Assembly: GCA_016858145.1 (NCBI GenBank)
Contig: JAEHOE010000014.1
Coordinates: 682,001 to 746,000, forward strand
Source of the DNA: Edaphochlamys debaryana
Taxonomy: Eukaryota; Chlorophyta; Chlorophyceae; Chlamydomonadales
Length of the DNA: 64,000 nt
Reading direction: 5' to 3'
Shown here: positions 37,840 to 49,500 of the stretch, in pieces
Position numbering within the stretch: the first letter of the stretch is position 1
Layout of the letters: every line of letters starts with the position of its first letter
Notes under the pieces: generated by a model
What the model saw: the letters and a program-made list of their open reading frames with translations, nothing else
Told to the model about the DNA's origin: nothing
The model's database searches: none
Position numbers and translations under genes: made by a program

Positions 37840-40800
37840 TCACTCCTCGCCCTCCCCCACGTCGTCATCCTCCGCCTCCTCCACGTCCGGAATGGCCTCC
37901 CGCCCCGGGCTGCCCACCCCCTCCCCCCCCTCGCCCCCCAGCTCCGCGTCCAGCTGGTTGATGTAGTCATCCAGGTCCCCAAGGTCAGACCCCAGGTCGG
38001 ACAGGCCCTCGCCGCCCTCGCCCTCGCCCTCGCCCTCCAGCGCCTCCTACGGGTGGGTTGGGGTGAGATGGCAAGGAGGAGGGAGGGGAAGGGAGGGTGA
38101 GGGAGGGGGAGGGAGGGGGAGGGAGGGTGAGGGAGGGAGAGGGAGGGTGAGGGAGGGGTGAGGGAGGGGGTGTTTGTTGCTGAACGGGTTCGTGCGGACG
38201 CCAGGGAAACCTTGCATGGATAGGTACATACCGCCGGTGAGGGTGGGGGGGCTCCCAGCTCCCCCCTAGAGTGTAGTGGGGGGCCCCCTCCGCGTCCCAT
38301 CCTCCCCAACTGCACGTACGCCGCGAGCTCCGGGTCAGCCTCTACCCTGCCCAAGCCCTCGTCTACCCCCCCTGCCCCCTCTTCCTCCCCTCCCCTCCCC
38401 TCTTCCCCCCTAAACCCCCCGCTCCCCTCTCCCCCACCTGCAGGTACGCGGCCAGCTCCGGGTCGTCCTCCAGACCGTCCAGCACCCCTGCGTCATCGTC
38501 CTCCTCCGGGTCCCCGCCCGCGGAGCCACCCGCCGAGGAGGAGGCGGAGGACGTGGAGGGGCCGCCACTGGCGCTGGTTACCAGCTCAGCTTCGTCCCCG
38601 GCTAGGGCGGAGGAGCCCCCGCCGGCAGAGGTGGCGGCGGCGGCGGCGGTAGTGGTGGAGGGGGTGGAGGTGGCGGGCGGGGCGGGGGTGGAGGAGGTGG
38701 TGGAGGTGGTCGGCGGGCCGGGGGTGGCGGCCGGGGCGGCGGGTCCAGAGGTGAGTCCCGTGAAGAGGCGTTTGAGGGAGGAGGCGGCCGAGGCGGAGGC
38801 GGAGGCGAAGTCCGTGGGGGCGGAGGAGGCGCCGGGCGCCGCAGCCGACTGTGGGCAGGGGGCGTGGTGAGGGGCGGCGTGCGGGAGTTATGGCAGGAGA
38901 TGAGGCCCGAGAATGAACCGAGGGGCCAGGAAGCAGGCCGGCGTTCAGCCGTGGACAAAGCAGAGCAAGGGGACGCTCTTCTATCCACCCCGCGCCCTCT
39001 CCTTCACCCCGCACCCACCAGCTCCGCTCCGCCCGCCGCGCCTCCGCCGCTGCTCCTGCTGCCGCCCGCTCCCACCCCCGCCGCCGCCCCCGCCGCCGCC
39101 GCGGGTGCCTGCCCTCCCGCCCTCGAGGGCTGCTCGAAGGCCTCTGGCGGCAGCAGGGACTTGACCAGGGTGAAGTAGATGACCCAGAACATCTCCTCAC
39201 TCATGCGCCTTTGGGGGGTGGGGTGGGGTTGGGGGGTTGGGGGGGTTGAGTGGGGGTGACGACATGCAGACAGGTCCAACTGGGCAAGGCGGAGGCAGGG
39301 CGGGCGAGGCCCCGTTCCCGCGCCCAACCCAGCGTCTCGAGGCAGCAGAGCGCGCCCGCTCGCGGTTGGCGCCCCCCCTGTGCGGGCCCCACCCGCCTAC
39401 ACCTTCCCCACTCCGCGGGGATGCGTCAGTAACAGTGCCGGAGCCCTGCTGCTGTGCTGACGCCAGCTGAGGGCTGACGGCAGCTGAGGCCCCCTTCATT
39501 CCCAACCGCCCGCTCACACAGCCACCTTGACGCAGCGTTGCAATGGCCCCATGCCTCCCCAGCGGGCCCCACACGGCGCCCGTGATGCGCCTGCCCGGGC
39601 CCCTCAGGAGACCCGCACCCACTTTGGGCAGAGCGCGAACCTCAGCCCCTGCAGCTGGTCCCCCCCCGCCCGCGTGAGCAGCAGCAGCGCGTGCCGCTCC
39701 TGCCAGGGGTTGAGGCGGAAGTCGGGGCCGGGTATGGGCGGGGAGAGGCCCATGGGGTTGGTGGAGGGCAGCTCCTCGACTGGGTAGTCGCTGGGGGGTG
39801 GGGGAAGGGGGGTGGGGGAAGGGGGGTGGGGGGGAAGGGGAAAGGGGGGAGGGGGAAAGGGGGGAGGGGGAAAGGGGGGAGGGAGATGAGGGTGGGGGAA
39901 GGGGCCAACTGACCACCGCACTTCGGTCGTCTGGGGTCCCTCTGCTCCCTCCCTCGTTCCCATAGGCTGGCCTCTTTTGAACCTTATCAGACCTACCATG
40001 GGCAACCTGCTTAGCCCTTGCAACGGTTGCTGCCCTGCCCTCTCGCCCCGCCCGTCACCTTCCCTTCCCTCCCGTCTCTACCCCCCTCCTGCCCCCTCTC
40101 CTTCCGCTCTCCCCCCTACGCCCCTCCCCAACCTTCCCTCTTTCAACCTCCCCATCTCTTCCTCTACCCCCTCCCCACCTGAAGGTGCTGTACGTCATGC
40201 CCGCCACCGTCTCCAGCAGCCCGGGGGTCACGCCGAACCGCGCCAGCTCCTCGGGGGAGGCGTCCACGCCCGAGCCACCCGAGGTTGAGGAGCTCGTCTG
40301 CGGAGCAGGATGGATGAAGTACACAGGGGGGGCGTTGGGGTGGGGAAGAATGGCCCAGAAGAACGGTGGTGGTGGCGGCAAGTGGGTGGGGGCCCAAGGA
40401 GCTAGGACCGGACATGTCTGGGTGGCAGGCAGCCCCACCCTAGCTCCAGCATCCAGGCCAAGGCGTGGATCAAGCTCGGCCAGAAGGACGACTTAGGGTA
40501 TGAAGGGCCGGTTCGGGGGCAGACCACAAGGCTGACGGGCCCTGCCCCTCCACTGCACCCACAGGTCGCACCTGAGCTGTCGCCACGGCCAGCTGTTGCA
40601 GCTTCGCCTGGGCCTCCTCCGCTGCCGCAGTTGCCAGCTCCTGCGACCAGAGCCAGTTCTGTCAGCGTTAGCTGCGTGCGCAGAGGCGTGAGACAGCATC
40701 GGCACCGACCTTCGCCTTCCCGGACGCCTGTTCCGCCATAACCTTCGCCTGAGCCGTAGCTTGCTCGGCGTACTGTTTTGCCATCTCAGCCGCTTCTGCT

Positions 40801-40856
40801 GCCTGCTTCTGGGCAGCTGCGAGCCCGCTCGCAAAGCTGCTCTTGAGCCAGTCCAT
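37840..40856 (-). CDS. BSD-domain-containing protein
   Basis: Seven exons on the minus strand: 40856-40710, 40640-40572, 40297-40179, 39790-39623, 39208-39019, 38848-38438 and 38046-37840 (436 residues, phases consistent). The N-terminus (MDWLKSSFASGLAAAQKQAA) begins a roughly 70-residue amphipathic Ala/Lys/Glu coiled coil. The BSD domain spans about residues 100-190: VAGMTYSTFSDYPVEELP, then FRLNPWQERHALLLL, LRFALCPKRMSEEMFWVIYF and LVKSLLPPEAF. It keeps the conserved PWQERHA and SEEMFW-IYF features. An Ala/Ser/Thr-rich linker and a very acidic C-terminus (GLSDLGSDLGDLDDYINQLD) complete it. The layout resembles plant BSD proteins and animal synapse-associated protein 1. The role is likely cytoplasmic and scaffold-like but not assignable from sequence. 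Confidence 0.85.
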
Positions 40857-42834
40857 TTTGTCCAGAGGCACGGGTGCTCACAGATGGATAATCGTGCTGC
40901 TCACAGCTGAAGCGCTAGCGTAGGAAAGGTCGCGCGGGCTGCACAGCTGCTCGCTGCGCGCCACGCGCAGGAAAGCCCTGAAAGCAGTTTAAGCCTAGCC
41001 TGCGGCGTTCGTGTCTCGCGCAGGACAGTGCAGTGGGCAACACGCACGTCTCGCAGCGATGTCGAGGGCGTTAAGCCTCTGCAGTGCGTGTGCCGGTTGG
41101 CCTGTGTTTCGCCCCTCCCCCCCTCCCTCCTCCGCACGCTCCCGCCGGCCTCCGCCGGTTTCGCTGACCTCCTTCCCCGTCCGAGTTGCGCGCGAGGTTA
41201 ACTTCCTTACGATCGTGTGGGTTGCCCTGATGGGAGGCTCCGGGCTCTGAAGACACGTCAACGAGGCTCCGGGGTTGGGGCAGGAGGTCGGCTCCGTACC
41301 CGAAGGGCCGTCCCGAGATGCCGATGCCATGCCCTCGCGCCATTCCCCCGCTTCAGCCCGCACGATATCCAAGTCGGCCTCAGAGCCCCTTCGCTCTGCG
41401 TGAATAATCAAGCTCCTTGAGAGCGTGCAGGTGGCCCTCACTGGAGACCCGGGGCGGCCGGGGGCCGTGGCAGAACGGAGGGTATCACGGCGGTGTCTGC
41501 AGTGGTTTCGGGCCACGCGCGCTGGCGCGCGTCCTGCAGTGAGCACCCCCGCAGTCCAACAATGCGACCCCAGTCAACGCAGAACTACGCCCAGTGTTAC
41601 TATAGTTACAATGTTACCGAAAAGTTACGGACGTTGGAACATTTCCGGCCGTTATGGCCGTTATGGCCGTTATGGCCGGCTGGGGGGCGGGAGGGGCAGG
41701 GGTGAGCAGAGACCCACCCCAGCCGCATCGAAACTCCCTGGGGCTCCGCAAGGTGTTCCGGCCGTACCGTAACACTTTGACCCTTAGGGGCGCTAAAGTT
41801 CTGTCCGCCACGTAACATTTGCCCAGCCCGCCAGGAATATTCTGCCATTTCAGAAAGCTTCGCCACGGAAGATAGCAACACTGACTACGCCCCGTTGTCT
41901 ATGATCACCCCTGCAGTCGCATACCGCCTGCGCCGCTGTCCCATCCGTCCTGCAGTGAGCATCCCCGCAGTCGTGCACTGCGCTGCATTGCGCATTTGCG
42001 CTTTGCTTTTACCCCCGCAGTCGCATCCCACCTTGGACTCCGACCTCCCAACTCTCATCCCGCGCGGGGCTGACTTGCATCCCACCTGGGGCCTCCCCCC
42101 ACCTCGCCCCCTGAAGTCTCAAGCCCCCTGGGAGCAATCTGCACGCTACTCGTGAATCTTACCCCCGCCGGAACCTGCACAAGCCCAGAGCTACGTTAGT
42201 CTCATGGACATCGAGGTTCCCACCCTTCTGGCAGGAGGGCGGCCTCGTGCATCGTGGCCCTCACCCGGACAACATGGACCTGCTCTACGAGTCCGCGGAG
42301 GGCAGGCCGTGGAGACCATGCCCTTCGTTCCCACCCGTCCTTCCCCGTCGTTCCGACAGGTCCCCACCCCCGCCCCTGAGCCATGCACGAGCAGCCGACA
42401 AAGCCTCGTGGCCGGGGGCCTCATCACCACGGAAGCTCCAGGACGTCCTGGGGACGAGCGTTGGCGCTGACGGACATCCCGAGGCTGGTAACCGGGTCCA
42501 ATCAACGTTACCAGCAGCCCTATGGCAGAGGCAAACCTTACTGTCAGTAGGAGCGTAGGGCGAAGGAGCGCGGGCTCGCGTTGCCGGTCCCCAAACTCCC
42601 CCGCGCAACCCGCGATTGGCAAATTGCAGCGACTTCCGCCTTGGACGAAATGCTGCACCCAGCGCACGCGCTATCGCTTCAGTATCGTGTGCATGATCGC
42701 GGAGTACAGCTAGCGTGTTGGCCCAGGTCCAGGCGGGCCCAAGGCCGCGCGCAGTAGGAGTAGAACCGAGGTTCTCGCGCGACGCAAAATTTAACGCGAG
42801 CGCGGAGTCCGTGGATACCAAAGCCCGCAAAATT
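40857..42834. other. gene-poor region
   Basis: No gene-like exon chain on either strand. It includes the BSD gene promoter and a short tandem repeat of the 9-mer GTTATGGCC around 41649-41682. Confidence 0.45.
41649..41682 (+). repeat. short 9-bp tandem repeat (GTTATGGCC)
   Basis: Three full copies plus flanking partial copies, directly readable in the sequence. No function suggested. Confidence 0.7.
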
Positions 42835-42906
42835 GTTCTCATCCGGGATTGAACCGGAGACCTTCAGAGTGTAAATCTGACGTGATAACCACTACACCAT
42901 GAGAAC
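42835..42906 (-). tRNA. trnV-UAC: tRNA-Val (anticodon UAC)
   Basis: A 72-nt minus-strand sequence folds into a full cloverleaf. The acceptor GTTCTCA pairs with TGAGAAC (7 of 7). The D arm is GTG..CAC around TAGTGGTTAT. The anticodon stem TCAGA/TCTGA encloses loop TTTACAC with anticodon TAC. The T arm is TCCGG/CCGGA with loop TTCAATC. No intron and no encoded CCA, as expected for a nuclear gene. Confidence 0.95.
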
Positions 42907-45900
42907 ATGGAACCGACCGATGCCATCAGCATCCAGGACCAGTGCCACCATCTTCATCCTGGGCTTCCGCTCCATCGTCCCCACCGGTGCGGCAGGCTAA
43001 TCTGCCGTGGCTGGGGCACAGGCGGGGCGGGGGGAGAGGAGTGCGGAGGCGGGGGCGGGAAGCTGCCTGCAGTTGCTGCGGCACGCTCTTGGTTGGAGCG
43101 TGCAGCACCTGCCGGCACACGGAGGAAAAGGGAGGCGGCACCACGAGGACGGCAGGGCCGTGGGGGATCTAAGGGGGAGCATCTGCATGCGCATCACACT
43201 GCCATTGTTTCAACGCCCTGCCGCGAGGGCGCGTCAAAGCTTTTCACCGCCCAAGTTGGCGCCGCATCTACAGGGCCGTTCTTGGCCCCGCATCACACCG
43301 ACACCACATACACATAAGGCCCATGACCCCAGGCGCAACGCGGCGCCTGGGCGAGGTGCGCTCCGTGGAGGCCCCGGGCTTGTCCCAGGTGTACGGGTTC
43401 GACTCCCGTTCAGCGCCGTGCACACCCGCACTTCCCCGGGCCTCCCTGAAGGACTGAGCTACGGTCCCCCCTGAGCCAAAGCCCATGTCGACTTGCCAGC
43501 CTCGACGCCGCTCCGCTGCTTGCCCTTCTCGCATGGGGGGAGAAGCTACGGTATGCGGCGAGTGCACGAACTAGTTTTGGAGCCGGGCTTGGGGGCGGGA
43601 GGAGAGCAGCTAGCTGGCGGGGCTGGGGCGGGGTTAGAAGCGCACTCGCAAGGCGGGTTGTGGTGGGCATTGGGTGCACCATTGTCGGTGGATGCCCATG
43701 CCCCGGCTCCCGAGACACAGCAGACACCCCCAAAGACAAAAGCACTGGGTAACTGTGCCTGGCCAACAGCCCCCCTTCCTGCGTCCCCGCCCCTCACCCG
43801 CCAGGCACGCACTGCCATCAAGGCCGCCCCCCTCCCCGCACGGCAGGCCGGGGTGCGCCCACGTCGGACAGGCAGCGCGGCTGCGGGCCCTCGGCACCCT
43901 GACGCAGCTGGGCCGGCCTGGAATGAACCGCGGGGCGCGGGCAGGTAGGCCGCAGACGTCTCCCGCCGCCGCCAGCAGAAGAGCTTCTGCCGCAGGCGGA
44001 TGTGCGCCCGGGCTGCGTATGGCGTCTTTTATCCCGTGCAGTCCGGCTACTGCCCTGTCTACCAGTTGCGCGCCTCAAAGCCGTGTTGGCCGCCCTTGTA
44101 AACACCATGTGTCGACACTTTCGCAAATGTGGCATCGTTTGGTTCCTCGAGTTGCCGTACGAATATTTCAAGTTCTCATGGTGTAGTGGTTATCACGTCA
44201 GAATTACAATCTGAAGGTCTCCGGTGAGGAGTCAAATGTGGGCCATGTGCCTGAGAGCACGAACCTGAGCTCATGTGCCACGTGCCCACTGCATGCCTCG
44301 ACGTCCTCATCACCCTATGACTCCAACCCTTCAGTCTGTGCAATGTCTCTCTCTGCACACTTGAGCAGGCACAGAGACAGTACATAAGCGTTCGTCCAGC
44401 CGACTTAAAGTGCAAGGCAGGGGGTGGGGGTGGGCGCCGCACGAAGGAGGTCGTACAAGTGACCCTTCCCTCGGCCATGAGGCCGCGGGCGCTCGGTACT
44501 TGCCCCTGCGAAAGCTCTCCCAACCAATTAGGGTGGACACTGTGCGGCCAGCTTGCTCAGTGTGTCGATCCATCGAAGCCTGGAATGTATCGTTCAGGGG
44601 GGATCCGAAAAGCGTGGAGGCTGCCGCGAGGGTGATGGCCGGGTGTGCCCAAGCACTGCTGCGGGTACGGGTACGTTGCACACACCACATTACCGTCTTC
44701 CTGGTGGACGGCTCAGTCGAGTGAGTCGGCTGTGCAGGCTTGCTGCGTTGACAGGTACATCAGTCGTCACGGAGGCAGGATATCTGTCGGGCTCCGGGCT
44801 TTCTACGTGCCCTACCTTCATTCCGCCTTTGGAGGCTACGGTCAACACCGCGCGGGTTTAAGAGGGAGAGACTTTCTGCCGAGGTCGGAGGCGGGCGTCG
44901 TCATCTATATAACGCACAGTTTGGCAGAGGGGTTCTCTCACTCGCTTGGGGGGAGGGGTTCACAGGGGGCGTTAGTGAGCGCGACAGAAGGACTGCGGCA
45001 GCCCCAACTCATCAGCGGCCCATTACGTTCCACATACAAGGCCACGCACATGCCTTGGACAGCGCACAGCCGCTTGCTTTGCACAGCTTTCTGTTGCCAA
45101 CGTGCCCCAGGCCCCGCTTGCCCCGCTCGGTCCAACGGCCTACCGCCCCCACGGCACCCTGGCCACATGCACAAGGCTGCTGCCCCTTGATGTGACCTCT
45201 CCATCCCTGGCCCTGGCGGCCACCAGACGGTGCAGACGTGTATGTACAGACTTAGTTATACTCACCAAAATGAAGGCTGCAACTCTTCGAACTGTTCACC
45301 CACACTATTGCAAGCGTGGCGGTTGGGGAGGCAGGTGAGGCAGGTGACGGCGCGAGAACGAGGGGGGGGGGGGGGGGGAGAAGAGGGGCATGGAGGGCGC
45401 GACGCGGCGGCCGGAGGACGGGAGAAAGTGAAAGGGTGGCGGTCACAAAGACCGGGAGGCAGATAACGTTCTTTAGTGCTATGTATCCTGTATCTTCTGA
45501 CGAGTCAGAGAGAGAACTCAGAGGGTTCGACAAACTTTAACTGCTCGTCGCGGGAGCCGCAATGCACCCGCGATGCAGTCGCAAGCACCGACCAATCCAG
45601 TATCAAGCTGAATAAGTTATAGCCCAGAAACAGTGGCGGCACGCGTGTGTACATACGCGCATGACCGACAAAATTATCACGTTAGACTCACAGCTACACA
45701 GACACGACATGTGCTGCCACATACACACTTCAGGAAGATAACTAAAATAAGGAGAAACCAGTTGGAAACAATTCCGTTGCGGAATAAGCCTTCGGGGCCC
45801 GAACAGGCTTGAGGCCCCGTGTCCAGGGCCAGGGCAGCAATGCCGCTGTATAGCAGTAATGCCAATTGACGTAACACACTTGGTGGCGGGTGCCGAATAC

Positions 45901-46505
45901 GCGAGTTCGGCATTTAGAGGTACCTCTAGCGGGGCGGAAGGGCACAGGCCAGCGTTGCTGGATCATATGATGTTATTAGTCCACAATTGAGCACTTTAGA
46001 GTCGCGGGCTGAGCAGCAACGTTGTGGCTGCGCATCATCGTCGTCGGCATCCGTCGTCGGGAAGGCACCGTTTGGCAGTCGGTGAGCCCTCCCTGGGCGA
46101 CGGCTGCCCCTGCCAGGACCGAGGAGCGAAGGTTCCACAACGTGCCGGTGAGCCCGCCGGCGCGTGCTGACCGCCACGCGGTGCCAGCGTTACCCCACGC
46201 GCCGTCCCGCTGAAACCAGGAGGACGCTGACGGACGCCACAGCGCAGTGACTTGCGCGCTTGCCACAGCCGCATTTCCTGTTTCAGTCTGCCAAGCGTGA
46301 GATGCGTATTTGCCCCTGGGCCTGAGCCGCATCAGGGGACAGGGACACTGTGCCGGTTACACTGAAACCAGCTGCCAAGTAAAGGTACACCGCCGTTACG
46401 CTGTACCTGAGTTGCAGCCGCCCTTCCCCCGGCTGCCCCACTGGCCCTCCGCACTCCTTCCAGACTTCCTCTGCAAGCCACGCACTCTCACAACGGACGG
46501 CGGCG
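42907..46505. other. gene-poor region upstream of the giant lectin gene
   Basis: No exon chain was found on either strand. It contains the tRNA-Val relic, a poly-G run near 45361-45379, and a tRNA-like T arm at about 43397-43413 that does not build into a tRNA. Confidence 0.45.
44172..44225 (+). pseudogene. truncated tRNA-Val(UAC) copy
   Basis: The first 54 nt match the tRNA-Val at 42835-42906, in opposite orientation, through the acceptor 5' strand, D arm, anticodon arm and CTCCGGT. Only two changes are seen, both in the anticodon loop (ATTACAA instead of TTTACAC). The T loop (B box) and the 3' acceptor strand are missing, so it cannot give a tRNA. Confidence 0.85.
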
Positions 46506-46599
46506 ATGCAGTCCGTGTGGCGATGGCAGGCGGCGGGGTTGGCGCTGCTCTGCGCATGGCTAGCGGCGCTATCCTGGGCGGAGGCCTCAGCAATGCCTG
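46506..46599 (+). other. exon 1: signal peptide of the giant protein
   Basis: ATG followed by MQSVWRWQAAGLALLCAWLA and ALSWAEASA: a basic/aromatic start, a hydrophobic core and an Ala-x-Ala cleavage site. It ends with donor CCTG|GTGAGG, phase 1, joining 47076. Confidence 0.8.
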
Positions 46600-49500
46600 G
46601 TGAGGCATGCGCACATGCGCTGGAGGGCAATCAGGGTCGGCTGGGGAGGCAAGGCAGGGACGAGCGACGCTGGTGCGATGGGGCATGGGGCAGGGCCTGA
46701 CCGAGGGTGGGCAGCCCGACTGGGGCCCTCTTCCGCGTACGATGGTGCTGAATGAGCATCGGTGGGAACCGTTGCGTTCCCCTGGCCTCTGGAAATGTCC
46801 TGCGCGCCCTGGCGTGGGCGTGATCGGGGCTTAGGGCGGTGCGGGCAACGGTCTATGAGGGCAGCGAGAAACGTGGGCAGAGGGAATGCAAGCCAGGTCA
46901 AGGCAGATAACCGGTAGTGGGAAGGGACACGCATGCGTCAAGCGGGCAAGCGGGCAGCCCGCTCTGTGCGACCAGGGAAGGCCGGCGCGCGGAGAGGAGC
47001 TGCCTGCCACTTTCGTGCCATGACGCGCCCAACCTCCGTCCACCCGCCCCTTGCTCCCTTCTTCTGCCACTTCAGGCTCCGGGACCGGACCCATCACTGA
47101 GCTGTACGGGATCACGAGCCACGTGTGCTCCCAAGAGCCCCCGGCCACGTGCCCCCCGCCCGCGGGGGAGGTCCGCTGCGGCCTGTACGCGGGGGACAAT
47201 GACCAAGAGGTCCGTGCGCGGGGCGGGTTCGGGGATGAGTTCGTTCCATGCCATATCCCGCCCGATGCATAACAAGGCATGACGCATGAGACGCACGTGC
47301 CTTACCGTACCGGTACTCCTCCTTCTGCCGTCGCCACCCTCAATGTCCCTTCCCGCCTCCCCCTCCCCCCACACTTCCGCCCCCCAGGACACGGGCTGCA
47401 ATACGCTCTGGTCCGCCAACCGCCGGTACTACCTCCGCCTGGGCGCGGACGCCCGCCTGGTGCTGTGGCGCATCCACAGGGACGCCAACGGCACCGAGAG
47501 CGGCAGCGCAGGCGGCAACGCGACCGCGGACAGCGGTCACGAGCCCATCTGGGCCAGCGCCAAGACGCGCACCGGCTGCCGCGCGGCCATGGTGCTCACG
47601 GACGACGGCACCTGGGTGGTGTACTGCGGCGGCATTCAGCTGACCAACTTTGCGGACCCGCCCGGGTGAGCGGCGCGGCAGAGGACGGTTGCAGTTGCAT
47701 TGGATCGTGTGCGTGGGGCGGGCGTCGGGGGCAGAGGATCAATGCAACTTGCAGGGAGGTAGAGCTGGGCAGAGGGTAGGGAAGGGGCAAGGGGCGGGGG
47801 CAGTCGCTGCCAATTGCTCTCCTGAGTGTCACGCAGTACAACTTGGCTGCTTGGCTGGAACGGCAGACTGGGCTGGCACGCCACGCTGTGGCCTGCCTCA
47901 GCACCTTACCTACCTGACGTGTGCGGTCCTCCACCTTTGCCCAACATGGCTGTCCAGGCTAGGCCCGGCGGGCGACCTCAAGCCGTCCAGCCAGCGCGGC
48001 ACCATCATGGGCCCCTTCACGATGCGCGTCAGGGACGACGGTGAGTCTGGGCAGGAGGGCCCTCCTGAGTCCGGGCGTTGGATGTTCATGCAAAGCGTAC
48101 CGGTATGGGCATGGGGACCGCGTGAGGGTCAGTACATGTGGGGGCATGATGCACGCGGCGGGGGCCTTGGGGCGCAGCTGATCCTGGGCACACAGTGACG
48201 TTTTAAAGGTGGAGGGCTTAACGTTTGCTGGCCAGAACCGTGCCGTCGCGATTTCTCGCGCGTACTGCGGGGATGCGGGTTGCGAGGATGCGGGGTTGCG
48301 GGTGTACAGGCATACAGGCATCAAACAGAGCGCCTCGCGGCAGGGTCCTCGCGGGATGGCACCATGCCAGGGTGGCTCGAGGCGTCAGAGCTCGGGGACT
48401 GCGGACGCTGCGGGGGGCGGGGCGCGGGGGACGGAGGTTGCATGCAGCGAGCAAACACGCGAATCCAGATTGGATTGTGTCGACGATAATCGTCTTGTCT
48501 CCATCACCCCTACAGCTTTCGCAGTGCTGGCTGTATGGTCAAGATATTCTGGGGCCAAGCTTGACCAACTACGCTGTTTATCATAGTCGCAGACAGCTGC
48601 GCAACAGCTCGACGCGCAGAAGTTCACCGACCTAGCTTGTCCACAGCAAAGAGAGGCTCACGCCAAATTAGTTGATACAAGCACCACACTCTGGGCCCAA
48701 GGCACGGTGTTGTGCAAAGGTCCTCAAGATGCGTTCGCGCTGGCTCGTCCACAGCCCGCGCTCTCAGCTGATACGCAAAGCAGGGTGAGCAAGCTTTATC
48801 GAGGCCGGTATCGTGGTCTGGTTGTGCAAATCATGTTGGTGTGGGGCCCGAGCACCCCTGAGCATCTCCGAGCGCCGAGGTGCGTGGGTAATGCCTCCAG
48901 AGGCAAAGTGGCGCGGGGGGGGGGGCCAACACGAGGGGACATCTTGAACGGTGCGCTTAGGCGAGGGCTGTGCAGATTGTGCAAGTTCTGCAAGGCTTAT
49001 GCCTTGGGTTATCAGGCTAGCGTCGTGGCCACCCCGGCCACATCTCCCCACCGGACAGCTCCACGCACGAGCTCACTGATCAGGCGCCACATAGCCCTTG
49101 TGGTGGCCACAGCACGTGTAACTTGGAGCCCCAGGTTGAGAACTAGCACTCGTGCGTTCAGTCTGGCGCCTTGACCTGAAGCTGAGCAGAGCGAGGGCAG
49201 ATCCCACGGGCAGATCCCACGGGCAGATCCCCGGTGCTGTCCCTCAGCCAAGCGGCTTACCCCTTCCCCTGTCCCCTTCAGGCAAGTTCGAGCTGCTGAA
49301 CGGGTTTCACCTGCCCGTGTGGAGTACTCCAGCTGTCGAAGGTCAGTCATCATGGGGTCTAGCCTTGCAGGTGCAGACGGCATGGGCTGTGGACTAGGTG
49401 CCTAGAAAATCCCGAGCCGACTGAATGCTTCCTCTGCTTCCCGCACGCCTGCCCCCGACCTCGAAAGTAGTCCGACCCACATCCGCTTGCTCTTTGCATT

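Noticed and set aside
38090..38165. G-rich (GAGGGAGGGG)n tract as a possible telomere-like or satellite repeat
   Set aside because: It is the polypyrimidine tract (minus strand) of the last BSD intron, a common pattern in these introns.
43331..43420. tRNA-like sequence with a perfect T arm (ACGGG TTCGACT CCCGT) and GGCGC..GCGCC ends
   Set aside because: No proper anticodon or D arm can be drawn and two acceptor pairs fail; at best a tRNA relic.
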